This document shows, piece by piece, positions 33,341-41,459 of a DNA stretch of 64,000 nucleotides. Location of the stretch: assembly GCA_001636495.1 (NCBI GenBank), contig KV440964.1, positions 78,666 to 142,665 on the forward strand. The letters run 5' to 3'. Both the position numbers and the translations under genes were made by a program. The stretch is from Sutcliffiella horikoshii. GTDB lineage: Bacteria; Bacillota; Bacilli; Bacillales; Bacillaceae_I. The notes below the pieces were generated by a model, which saw only the letters and a list, made by a program, of their open reading frames with translations, ran no database searches and was not told the origin of the DNA. Within the stretch, counting starts at the first letter, position 1. Each line of letters begins with the position of its first letter.

Positions 33341-34641
33341 ATAAATTAATCTCATCGTTTACGATGTTTTCCTCATTACAATGGCTCTTTTTCATTTTCG
33401 CCAATACGGTCGTGGTTCCGCTCTCTGTCGGGGCGGCTTTTGATGTGGCACCGGAAGTAAGCCGGATGATGCTGAGTGCCTCGCTACTATTCACGGGGCT
33501 TGCATGCATTTTCCAAGGATGGATGGGCCACCGCTACCCGCTACTTGAAGGGCATTCTGGTTTATTGTGGGGTGTGATGTTAAACCTTGGACTCACTGCT
33601 TCTTCCTTAGGCATGAGTTTTACCGAAATTGGTGGTGGTGTTGCGACAGGCTTGTTGCTTGCTGGCGGATTTACGATGCTGCTTGCGGTGTTCGGCTGGA
33701 CGTCAGTACTGCCTAGGATATTCACACCGATGGTTATGACAGTCTATCTTTTCCTATTAACCTTTCAATTGATGATGGTATTCTTCCAAGGGATGCTTGG
33801 TATAACAGAGGATGGCGTGATGAATGTGCCAGTCAGCATCCTGTCTGTTGTGCTTGTTATTTTTGTTAGTGTGTTGAAAATAAAGGCACCAAGGGTCATC
33901 GGGAATTTCGCGATTCTTATTGGGATTGTCGTTGGTTGGATTTTGTATGTTCTGCTGTTCCCTGGCGGCGGACAGGAGGCGCCGGCTGCTACCTTCGCGT
34001 TTGACCTGTTTCCGCTCGGGGCGCCGAATCTTGAATACGGAATTATCGCGGTCGCATTTTTTGCGGGGGTTTTGAATTTGAGCAACACGATAGCCTCCGT
34101 TCAGGCTGCGGCAGATCTTTATGGTGAAAACGCCAAACCAGGACAATTCAGGAATTCCTTCTTCTTCACCGGTTTGTTTTCTGTGATTGCATCCCTGTTC
34201 GGGCTCGTCCCGTACACTCCGTTCACATCGACAATTGGATTTTTGCAGAGTACGAGAATATTAGACCGTAAGCCGTTTTTCATAGGGGGCATCATGCTTG
34301 CCGCTATCGGACTTGTGCCACCATTGACGTCGTTCTTGGTAACGATGCCGATGACGGTCGGGAACGCAGTGCTGTTTGTGGCATACCTCCAGCTATTTGG
34401 GACCGCTTATAGCAGCTTGCGAGGCGCTGTTTTCAACTCGGATACGATATTCCGCTTGGCGGCACCGGTGTTGTTGGGAGTTTGCTTGATGAACACTTCG
34501 CCTGCTGTGTTCGGTCCGTTGCCGGTGCTTTTGCAACCTTTCTTGGCGGATGGGTTGATCATGGGAGTGCTGCTCTCGATTGTGCTGGAAAAGGTGACGA
34601 ATTGGGGACAGTTTGAGGATAAGGTAGTGAAGCATAGCTGA
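33337..34641 (+). CDS. NCS2 family purine/pyrimidine permease
   Basis: A 434-residue transporter with about 12-14 membrane helices. WLFFIFANTVVVPLSVGAAF is the first helix region, LEGHSGLLWG corresponds to the family's HSG-type substrate segment, and FAGVLNLSNTIASVQAAADLYG contains the second conserved acidic/polar patch. It resembles B. subtilis YwdJ-type permeases more than PbuX. It probably imports a nucleobase with a cation. AAAGGAG precedes the ATG at 33337. Confidence 0.85.
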   Translation: MNKLISSFTMFSSLQWLFFIFANTVVVPLSVGAAFDVAPEVSRMMLSASLLFTGLACIFQGWMGHRYPLLEGHSGLLWGVMLNLGLTASSLGMSFTEIGGGVATGLLLAGGFTMLLAVFGWTSVLPRIFTPMVMTVYLFLLTFQLMMVFFQGMLGITEDGVMNVPVSILSVVLVIFVSVLKIKAPRVIGNFAILIGIVVGWILYVLLFPGGGQEAPAATFAFDLFPLGAPNLEYGIIAVAFFAGVLNLSNTIASVQAAADLYGENAKPGQFRNSFFFTGLFSVIASLFGLVPYTPFTSTIGFLQSTRILDRKPFFIGGIMLAAIGLVPPLTSFLVTMPMTVGNAVLFVAYLQLFGTAYSSLRGAVFNSDTIFRLAAPVLLGVCLMNTSPAVFGPLPVLLQPFLADGLIMGVLLSIVLEKVTNWGQFEDKVVKHS

Positions 34642-34670
34642 TCCAGTGGGATGGATGGGCTATGCTTTTT
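34631..34670 (+). terminator. terminator overlapping the permease stop codon
   Basis: AGCATAGC (34631-34638) pairs with GCTATGCT (34659-34666), followed by TTTTT. The 5' arm includes the last sense codons and the first base of the TGA stop. Confidence 0.7.
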
Positions 34671-34776
34671 CCTTATGGAGATCTTTTGAAAACCGCTTGT
34701 ACCATTATATGTTTCGTTCCTCCTTTCCAGTGGTAAGATAGTGATAGTAATCACAACAAACTAGGGGGCAACCGTC

Positions 34777-35298
34777 ATTCGCCAGATAGAATTCAAGTAC
34801 GAAGTTACAAGGCATGCTTTATCCGCGCTGGTTGATCATTTTAAACCTTGGCGTTATGGGAGAATTCTCTTTTATATAGGAGCTTTGATTTTCAGCATCT
34901 ATTCCGTTATCGATTTGCTTCCAATGTACGGCGAAATCCCTACCGGACTCTTTATCATGTCCGCCGTTATGGCATTTCTCGTGCCATTTGCTGTTGCGTT
35001 CCTTTTGATAAAGGTGGTCACTTTCCTTGCTGGAGTCATTTTGTTAAGAAAGCCCATTTATGATGAGGAAATGTTAGTACGGTATCAGGAGGGGGACGAC
35101 TACTTCCTTGCAGGTAAAGACCAATCGAGATTCAATTTTTCCAAGAACACGGAAATGATAGAAACAAAGGACTATTACATCCTGTTCAGAGGGAAGCTAA
35201 TGCAGGACGGGATTGCGATTCCCAAGCTGTCATCGCTTGATGAGGGATATGAGGAGCGAGTCGATTTTCTGATTAGTAGCATACAAAGGAAAAAATGA
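34777..35298 (+). CDS. YcxB-like membrane protein, probable ATT start
   Basis: A 173-residue protein with two membrane helices (about residues 30-48 and 58-85) and a soluble C-terminal domain with the YcxB-like look (a strand-rich tail ending in LISSIQRKK). In frame with the clear coding part, the only start with a good ribosome site is ATT at 34777 (AGGGGG at 8 nt). It reads MRQIEFKYEVTRHALSALVD, which suits the family's N-terminus. The only later candidate, TTG 34885, has its ribosome site too close. Confidence 0.55.
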   Translation: MRQIEFKYEVTRHALSALVDHFKPWRYGRILFYIGALIFSIYSVIDLLPMYGEIPTGLFIMSAVMAFLVPFAVAFLLIKVVTFLAGVILLRKPIYDEEMLVRYQEGDDYFLAGKDQSRFNFSKNTEMIETKDYYILFRGKLMQDGIAIPKLSSLDEGYEERVDFLISSIQRKK

Positions 35299-35301
35299 GC
35301 A

Positions 35302-35332
35302 AGAAGCCTTTCGCGGATGTGGAAAGGCTTCT
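35302..35332 (+). terminator. terminator
   Basis: AGAAGCCTTT (35302-35311) pairs with AAAGGCTTCT (35323-35332), followed by TTAAAT, right after the YcxB-like gene. Confidence 0.75.
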
Positions 35333-35446
35333 TTAAATGTGGACTTAGCCCTTTTTGAAAATGGTTTTGGGTAACTAGGTTTGATTTTCAGGTCACATTG
35401 TCTATTTCCGGGACCCACACCAACTGATTCGATCGTCAATAAGCGG

Positions 35447-35570
35447 ATATCCATTGTAAATTCGTTTTATCCATTGTAAAACCAATTTATCAATTATAAA
35501 AACTAAATATCCATCGCAACGGCCCATTTATCCATTGTAAAAATGATATATCCATTTTAACGCTGACAGG
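35447..35570. repeat. 20-bp word array ATCCATTGTAAA
   Basis: Copies or near copies of ATCCATTGTAAA start at 35449, 35469, 35489, 35509, 35530 and 35550, spaced 20, 20, 20, 21 and 20 bp. The third and fourth are degenerate. It lies between two convergent genes. On the minus strand the core is TGGATAAA or TGGATAT, close to the GGATAAA core of the array at 46441. Confidence 0.8.
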
Positions 35571-35609
35571 CCACCCTCGGCCTACCATACTAGTTACTCC
35601 TATACGGTG

Positions 35610-36164
35610 TTAAGCAGCTTTTCGTTTTTTCCAATCCTCTGCAAGCATTCCGTACACCGCGTGATCGACATGATGATCATATAGCCATTCAGCTTGACGA
35701 ATCTTTCCTTCCAACGTAAATCCGAGTCTTTCTGGAATCGACCTACTTTTCACGTTCTCCACCGCCGCACGGATATCAACCCGGTTCATCCCTAGTTCCG
35801 TGATGGCATAGTCCGTGAGAGCTTCCGCTACCCTCGTCATGATGCCATTCCCTTGATAATCCTTATCCAGCCAGTATCCGATATATGCCACTTTGTTCGT
35901 CCAGTCGAGTGTGTTGTAACCTGCAACACCAACAATTTCTCCTTTATACAAGATCATCGTAGTCATGGATTTATTTTCCGCATACCCTTGTCTGATACCT
36001 TTAATAAAATTCCTGGAGTCCTCTACTTTTTTGGTAAAGTCCAGCCATGGCAACCACTCGCGGAGGTAGTCCCTTGAGTTGTCGGTCAGCTCGAATAATT
36101 GCTCCGCATCTTTTTCCTCAGCTAATTTTAAAGATAGTTCTTCATCAATTTTATGTATGAACAT
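35610..36164 (-). CDS. GNAT family N-acetyltransferase (RimJ/RimL type)
   Basis: A 184-residue acetyltransferase similar to ribosomal-protein Ala acetyltransferases and B. subtilis YdaF. IGYWLDKDYQGNGIMTRVAEALTDYAI (about residues 95-121) is the acetyl-CoA loop, and AAVENVKSRSIPERLGFTLEGKIR (about 134-157) is motif B. It is the last gene of a four-gene minus-strand unit headed by the nucleotidyltransferase-GNAT fusion. Confidence 0.85.
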   Translation of the reverse strand: MFIHKIDEELSLKLAEEKDAEQLFELTDNSRDYLREWLPWLDFTKKVEDSRNFIKGIRQGYAENKSMTTMILYKGEIVGVAGYNTLDWTNKVAYIGYWLDKDYQGNGIMTRVAEALTDYAITELGMNRVDIRAAVENVKSRSIPERLGFTLEGKIRQAEWLYDHHVDHAVYGMLAEDWKKRKAA

Positions 36165-36202
36165 GGTTGTGTTCCCCCTAAATGATTTATAGTTTTCTTA
36201 TT

Positions 36203-36562
36203 TTATCTGCTCAAATGCTCGTGAATCAACTTCCAGTCTCCTTCTTCTTTTACAAATACATTGGTCGCACGCCCACTGCCAGAAATGAACTCCCCGTTCA
36301 TGTACCCTTCATAATGAAAGGTATAGAGGCAAGTGGCAGTACGCTCATCAACCGCAATCCACTGCACATCCTTTGCCGAGTAGACTTCCTCTTTAATCGT
36401 GTCCCAGGCGTTTTCAAAAAAAGCTCGGATTTCTTCCATGGTCGTGCAGCTTTTATTGGTGAACCAGTAGACCACCTTTTCGTGGAGCAATTTTTCCACA
36501 TTATCGAAGTTATGTGTGTTTGTTGCTTCGATGTATTTATTTAGTGCTGTTTGATAGGTCAT
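36203..36562 (-). CDS. NTF2-like (SnoaL/DUF4440) protein
   Basis: A 119-residue protein with the NTF2-like cone fold pattern. There is an N-terminal helix pair (ALNKYIEATNTHNFDNVEKLLHEKVVYWFTNKSC), a middle helix (TMEEIRAFFENAW), and beta strands ending in TNVFVKEEGDWKLIHEHLSR. Such proteins are small-molecule binding proteins or simple isomerases or hydrolases. AGGAGG precedes the start. It lies 12 nt after the SDR-like gene. Confidence 0.75.
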   Translation of the reverse strand: MTYQTALNKYIEATNTHNFDNVEKLLHEKVVYWFTNKSCTTMEEIRAFFENAWDTIKEEVYSAKDVQWIAVDERTATCLYTFHYEGYMNGEFISGSGRATNVFVKEEGDWKLIHEHLSR

Positions 36563-36574
36563 ATGAATCCTCCT

Positions 36575-37120
36575 TCATGGTCTCATTTCCGCTGGTTCCA
36601 ACACCCCGACTAGGGAAGTTGGTGCTTTATACTGAATTGCTTCGATAACTCCTTGAGCAATCTCATGGCTTTTCAGCCATCTTCCTCTGTCCTCCTCTAG
36701 CTTGAAGCCGAGTTGGACTTGATGGTAGCTACAAGTACTGGGAATATGGAGGCCACTTTTCACTTCCGCCAGTTTTGCCCGACTTCCAAGTACGTGATAC
36801 AACTCCCATGTTCCACTTGTTTCTGCTACAATTTCTATTAGTTTTTCTAACCCTTGTTCTCCACCACTATGAACCCACGCAACAACCAATGTGAATGGAC
36901 CATTTTCAAGAATTGTTTGTTTTAGAAGCATGTCTAATAGATCTACTTTTTTATAGTCGACAAGTAGAGAAGTTATTTTATCCTTATCTGTTTTCTCTAC
37001 AAGGTGGCTCATTTTCTCAGGATTTCTTCCGATTACAGTAACGTGATAATCCTGATCCACTAACCAAGTGCATACCTCTGAAAGCATCCCGGTTCCACCA
37101 ACCACCAGTGCATGTTTCAT
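36575..37120 (-). CDS. SDR-like NAD(P)-binding protein, short
   Basis: A 181-residue Rossmann-fold protein. VVGGTGML (residues 6-13) is the nucleotide loop and TVIGRNPEK (about 29-37) fits NADP binding. The usual YxxxK is not apparent; SYHQVQLG is the nearest. It may be a non-catalytic or atypical member. Its start overlaps the stop of the fusion gene (ATGA), so they are coupled. Confidence 0.7.
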   Translation of the reverse strand: MKHALVVGGTGMLSEVCTWLVDQDYHVTVIGRNPEKMSHLVEKTDKDKITSLLVDYKKVDLLDMLLKQTILENGPFTLVVAWVHSGGEQGLEKLIEIVAETSGTWELYHVLGSRAKLAEVKSGLHIPSTCSYHQVQLGFKLEEDRGRWLKSHEIAQGVIEAIQYKAPTSLVGVLEPAEMRP

Positions 37121-38418
37121 GGCAATTGCTCTCCATTCACTTTCAATCGGTACACAAACTGCTCTCCCATCCGACCCATCACCCTTTTTCCACTGTCTTC
37201 GAACCCAGACCTCAAGTAAACCCGTTGAGCCGCTTCATTTCTTCGATTTACCGCCAAAACCACCTCATCCACCTGAGGGAAATTCAGCTCCACGTATTCT
37301 GGAAGCAACTCTAGTGACTTCCCTGCAATGCCTTGTCCTTGAAATCGCAGGGAGATGGAATATGCCCGCAAAAGAATGGCATTAGGATTGTCCGTATAAC
37401 TTGGAATCTCTTCTCCCTGATAAAGGACGAAAAAGCCTGCAGGATGACCGTTTTTTAAAATAACTACAGGATGCCTTCCCTTATCCGCTTCACAAGCATT
37501 CAATGCGTCCCTAGGATGAGAAGTAAATTTCAGCTGACTTTTTGTAAGCTCGTATCCTACTAGATATTCCAGATGTTCTGTTTGAAAGTTTTCTAGTTGA
37601 ACCCCACTCTTACTATGATTCTTTTTTGCACCAAGTCCATTTTGATTACAAAATTGTATTAGCGCTTTAGCGAAATGGATCGTGTTATTAACTCGCTCTT
37701 CGTTTGTAATAAAGCTTCTTTCTGGATTTCTTTGCCGAATATTGATTGCCTCTTGTATGAGGCCATGCCATTTCGGTTCAAGTTCACGTAATCCATACGC
37801 TCCTGCAGCCAGCTTGGAGATGATATTCTCTTCCTTTAATGTGTAAAATTGACGAAGCAACCCGAGGACTGTCCATTCCATTTCCGCTTCTATGCGTTTG
37901 ACTGGATAATGGATAAGTTGATCTTGCTTCTGTTCCATGGTAGATAACCTTGTTGCCCAGTAGTCATTCATGTTTTTTCGTACATAGGCTGTGAGGTCTT
38001 CCGTTGTTACGTTAGAAGGGAGCCCGCTCGCTTCCGGCCCCATAATTGTTATCCCTTTGTTCTTAAGCAGCCACCATGTAACCGGGATATCGTGTACCGC
38101 TTTACCAAAAGTCCCTTCATTATAAAAATATCCCTCTGCTGTTAGATGGGAAGCTTGCACGTATATGCCATCCAACTGCGGATTTTTGCATGTTTCTGCT
38201 AGATTTAAATGAATATTTTTTAAGGTAGATACATCTTCCTTTGTTAGTTCTCGGCTTGTCACCGCCACAAAATCAACGTCACTTTCCCCTTCTTGGTACG
38301 CGTCTATTACGATGGAACCGTGCAGATATAATCCCTCTAGCAATCCAGGTAAATCATTGTTGACTTTATCTATATAAAGGTCTAAAACCTTTTGAACGGT
38401 ATTTGGAATCTTGTTCAT
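37117..38418 (-). CDS. nucleotidyltransferase-GNAT fusion protein
   Basis: A 433-residue two-domain protein. Residues 1-262 resemble aminoglycoside nucleotidyltransferases of the ANT(3'')/ANT(9)/DUF4111 type: HGS at 33-35 and D47-x-D49 form the catalytic core, and a helical second domain (AEMEWTVLGLLRQFYTL) follows. Residues 278-433 are a GNAT domain with RFQGQGIAGK (358-367) and RVYLRSGF (399-406). A natural adenylyltransferase-acetyltransferase fusion suggests double modification of one small molecule, possibly an aminoglycoside. The ATG at 38418 has AAAGGTG upstream. Confidence 0.75.
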   Translation of the reverse strand: MNKIPNTVQKVLDLYIDKVNNDLPGLLEGLYLHGSIVIDAYQEGESDVDFVAVTSRELTKEDVSTLKNIHLNLAETCKNPQLDGIYVQASHLTAEGYFYNEGTFGKAVHDIPVTWWLLKNKGITIMGPEASGLPSNVTTEDLTAYVRKNMNDYWATRLSTMEQKQDQLIHYPVKRIEAEMEWTVLGLLRQFYTLKEENIISKLAAGAYGLRELEPKWHGLIQEAINIRQRNPERSFITNEERVNNTIHFAKALIQFCNQNGLGAKKNHSKSGVQLENFQTEHLEYLVGYELTKSQLKFTSHPRDALNACEADKGRHPVVILKNGHPAGFFVLYQGEEIPSYTDNPNAILLRAYSISLRFQGQGIAGKSLELLPEYVELNFPQVDEVVLAVNRRNEAAQRVYLRSGFEDSGKRVMGRMGEQFVYRLKVNGEQLP

Positions 38419-38592
38419 CTTTATCACCTTTTTTATAAAAATTTCACTATCTACACATTTCGACTTACTGCATGTTTTATCCTTTAAACATTATAAAACA
38501 GAATAAAGATGCAAAAAGACGCAAATACCCATTGACCAAACAGGAACAAACATGAAATAATAGGAAAGAAGTTGAAATCAAACATTGGGGTG

Positions 38593-39363
38593 ATGTTCTT
38601 GTTTACTGATGAAAGACGGGGAGAAATTTTGAAGGTGTTGGAACAGGACGGAAGAGTGCTGGCGAAGGATTTGGCAGATCAATTTAATATGTCCATCGAT
38701 TCCATCCGCAGGGACTTGTCGATTATGGAGGAGCAGGGGTTGTTGAAACGCACACACGGGGGTGCGATTCCGGTAGCATCTGTTCGGAGTATGCCGCGCC
38801 CCCCCGCAGAGCGATTCGGGGATGGCACGGAACACCAGAATGCCATAGCGAAAATGGCTGCCGGGTATATAAAAGCCAATCAAACGGTATTTATCGGCGG
38901 GGCGTCGATTCATTATGTGTTGCTCAAATATTTGCCGAAGGATATTCCCTTTACGGTCCTGACCAACTCACTAGAAATCGCATATGCATTGCGAGGTTCC
39001 GCAAACATCTCCACATTCTTGGTCGGGGGCAGTGTGAAAAGCTCCGGTAACATCACGGATGCTCTGGCGAATGAATTTGCGCGACAGTTTACCGTGGACT
39101 TGTGCTTTGCAACAGCAGGAGCTCTATCTGCAAAAGGTCTGAGCACCGCAACGCCTGAAGTGGCCATATTTTATAAAACGGTTTATGATAATTCCAAAAA
39201 GTTGGTTGCCATGTTTGAACACACAAAAATCGGGCAAGAGATGTTCGCCGGCATGTATCCAGTTGGGAAGTTAGATGTGGTGATTACAGATACAGAAGCG
39301 GATAAAGAAAAAATTGATGAGTTGAAGGCTACAGGTGTAGAGGTTTTGGTGGCTAGAGATTAA
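38593..39363 (+). CDS. DeoR family transcriptional regulator
   Basis: A 256-residue DeoR repressor. The helix-turn-helix is VLAKDLADQFNMSIDSIRRDLSIMEEQGLLKRTHGGA, and the C-terminal phosphosugar sensor domain holds VFIGGASIHYVLLKYL and CFATAGALSAKGLSTATPE. The start could be ATG 38593 or TTG 38599; the ribosome site GGGGTG fits the TTG better. No sugar genes are adjacent, so its target is unknown. It is divergent from the fusion-gene operon. Confidence 0.85.
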   Translation: MFLFTDERRGEILKVLEQDGRVLAKDLADQFNMSIDSIRRDLSIMEEQGLLKRTHGGAIPVASVRSMPRPPAERFGDGTEHQNAIAKMAAGYIKANQTVFIGGASIHYVLLKYLPKDIPFTVLTNSLEIAYALRGSANISTFLVGGSVKSSGNITDALANEFARQFTVDLCFATAGALSAKGLSTATPEVAIFYKTVYDNSKKLVAMFEHTKIGQEMFAGMYPVGKLDVVITDTEADKEKIDELKATGVEVLVARD

Positions 39364-39597
39364 AATAGTTTTAGTTGTATCTTTGATAGCAGACTAACAA
39401 ATAAGAATTTTTGGTGGAATAAGAAGTAGTTTTCAGCGGAATAGATGAAAAGCACTGTGGGATGCAGTGCTTTTTTGTGTTTTAGTATAAATATATTTTT
39501 GTTGGCGGCGGAACTTATTATGTATTTTCTCGTATAAACTGATACTAATAGTCTTAGAAACTGGAGTGAAAGTAGCGAAGAATTGGAGGGGGTATGC

Positions 39598-40203
39598 ATG
39601 AAGAGGATTATATTTTTGTGTGGAATCATTTTTTCGCTAATTTTAGCAGGCTGCCAACCTTCTGTTAAGAGTCATGTTGAGGGTGAGGGGCCATTGTCGG
39701 TCAGGGTTGGCGGTGGCGGGTTGTCCATGAAATTTGAGAACGACGATGCACCTTGGCAGGGTACGGCAGGAGCATTCATGCCTTGCGTGGCAAAGGGAAA
39801 AAAAGAATTGGAAATTACCAAAATTGGCTATGTGGAGCATAACCTTGCCAAGCCGGTTAATGTGAAAGTGATAAAGCGGGTTGTTGTGGGAATGGATGCT
39901 CAGGATCCGATTGGGGCATCCAGAGGTGTCCCACCTAATCTTGAAGGTGGGTATTTATCCGGTGACATAAGCGAGGATGTTGTTGGAACAATGGTCACGG
40001 AGTCCTGTGATGGACCTGTTGATTACAGTAATTTCACAGAGTTTCTATTCGTGATTGAATCTGATGAAGCCGGGATGCACATTGAGGAAGTGTTCTTTGA
40101 GTATAAAGTCGGCGGGAGGCTGTATGTGCTGGAAGTGCCGCGGGAGATTGTGTTCTGCGGGGAGGCAACCAAGGATCATCGGCTGTGTTCGGGTTATGAA
40201 TAG
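39598..40203 (+). CDS. lipoprotein, unknown
   Basis: A 201-residue secreted lipoprotein. The signal MKRIIFLCGIIFSLILAGC ends in a lipobox LAGC with Cys at residue 19. The mature part is beta-rich with several Cys (VCMPCVAK-like, ESCDG, FCGE, LCSG) that could form disulfides. No named family is recognised. GGAGGGGG precedes the ATG at 39598. Confidence 0.65.
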   Translation: MKRIIFLCGIIFSLILAGCQPSVKSHVEGEGPLSVRVGGGGLSMKFENDDAPWQGTAGAFMPCVAKGKKELEITKIGYVEHNLAKPVNVKVIKRVVVGMDAQDPIGASRGVPPNLEGGYLSGDISEDVVGTMVTESCDGPVDYSNFTEFLFVIESDEAGMHIEEVFFEYKVGGRLYVLEVPREIVFCGEATKDHRLCSGYE

Positions 40204-40271
40204 ATTGGGATTGGGGCACCGCTGGGTTTGGCGGTGTTTTTTGTTTGTAACTTACTTTAAGGAGAGATCGT

Positions 40272-40470
40272 ATGGGACGCGAAACTGGTGGCGGGTTTGA
40301 AATCTGCGTCTCATAGAGGGCCTATGCAACGCGAATTTGGTGGCGAGCTTGAAATTCGCGTCTCATAGAGGGCCTATGCAACGCGAATTTGATAGCGAGC
40401 TTGAAATTCGCGTCTCATAGAAGGCCTATGGAACGCGAATTTGGTAGCGAGCTTGAAATTCGCGTCTCAT
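40272..40470. repeat. 52-bp palindrome array, ACGCGAATTT type
   Basis: Four units start at 40272, 40324, 40376 and 40428, exactly 52 bp apart. Each is a 43-nt imperfect palindrome beginning ATG and ending CAT, with arms ACGCGAATTT and AAATTCGCGT and a loop such as GGTGGCGAGCTTG, followed by a 9-nt linker AGAGGGCCT. The first unit is the most diverged. It lies between two convergent genes. Confidence 0.9.
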
Positions 40471-40489
40471 AAGAGAAACAGGCAAACCG

Positions 40490-40530
40490 AATTCTTTCAA
40501 AACACCCCGAGTTCGTCCCAAAACACCTTC
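40490..40530. repeat. two-copy remnant related to the proS-leader array
   Basis: TTC words at 40492 and 40512 (20 bp apart) with the spacer CAAAACACC. The 16-mer AAAACACCCCGAGTTC (40499-40514) recurs exactly at 55062-55077 inside the array before proS. Confidence 0.6.
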
Positions 40531-40555
40531 TCCCTTCTCATCCACTTCAAATAAC

Positions 40556-41098
40556 TCACTCTCCCCTCTCATAATCCTCCCGCAACACCCCATAATAGGC
40601 AAGATCCACAAACCTCCCGTCCCGCATTGCATGCTGGCGCCAGGTTCCTTCGTGCTTCATGCCGACCTTTTCCATGATGCGCCAGGAGCCAGGGTTATCG
40701 GCAAAAGCTCCGGCGAACACCTTGTTAAGGCCTAGCTCCTTAAATCCGAACTCCACAACAGCACGCGCCGCCTCGGTTCCATAACCTTTCCCCCAGAACG
40801 GCCGGCCGACCCAGTATCCAAGTTCGCCCCTTTTATAGGCGAGCGTTTGCTTGATATTGATGATTCCTACTAGACTTTCACTCTCTTTTTCCACAATCGC
40901 GAATGCCACAAGCCCACTGTCTTCTGCTTCCCACATGCTCCGGATGAAGTCTGCGGCAGACCCGACTGGATAGGGATGCGGCACGGTCAGAGTTGTTTTT
41001 GCAAGTTCATAGTCACTGGCCAGTTCTTCGACACGATCGGCGTCTCCTAGCTCTAATCGACGCAATAGTAGTCTTTCAGTCTCTAAAAAAATATTCAT
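40556..41098 (-). CDS. GNAT family N-acetyltransferase (RimJ/RimL type)
   Basis: A 180-residue acetyltransferase. It opens with FLETERLLLRRL, typical of the RimJ/RimL group. GYWVGRPFWGKGYGTEAARAVVEFGF is the acetyl-CoA loop, and ADNPGSWRIMEKVGMKHEG is motif B. It probably acetylates a protein N-terminus or a small amine. It is a single gene convergent with the lipoprotein gene. Confidence 0.87.
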   Translation of the reverse strand: MNIFLETERLLLRRLELGDADRVEELASDYELAKTTLTVPHPYPVGSAADFIRSMWEAEDSGLVAFAIVEKESESLVGIINIKQTLAYKRGELGYWVGRPFWGKGYGTEAARAVVEFGFKELGLNKVFAGAFADNPGSWRIMEKVGMKHEGTWRQHAMRDGRFVDLAYYGVLREDYERGE

Positions 41099-41401
41099 AC
41101 CCCTAAACCTCTCTCCACTAAAAATAGAAAATCCAAGTAATATTTTCCTATTATATACATCTCTTCAACATTGTCCATACTTCTAAACTATCATTAAAAT
41201 TGATTTCTTCAATTTATTCCAAACTCCTCTTTCCTAAAAACAGGTAAAATATCCTACATACTTTATCACGTTACCGCACCTTAAGTCATAGCAAAATCTG
41301 TAAAATTTCATCGTTTCACCGGCATTTAAATTCCCCTGACCTCAAAAATAGTCTGAATAGTCTGTTTACCAACTAGGCATTTTCCATTACGATGAACTTG
41401 T

Positions 41402-41431
41402 CGAAATATCGTAACCCGATATTTTCGTAAC
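41402..41431 (+). promoter_or_regulatory. candidate operator before the metalloprotease
   Basis: CGAAATATCG (41402-41411) is inverted as CGATATTTTCG (41417-41427) with one extra T. TCGTAAC also repeats directly at 41409 and 41425, 16 bp apart. The 300 nt further upstream (41099-41401) shows AT-rich promoter-like DNA with no clear single feature. Confidence 0.4.
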
Positions 41432-41459
41432 ACTAAATATCTAAAGGGGATGGGTTTAT

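Noticed and set aside
40272-40470. CRISPR array
   Set aside because: Units repeat at 52 bp as palindromes with a 9-nt constant linker; there are no unique spacers of 30-40 nt and no cas genes.
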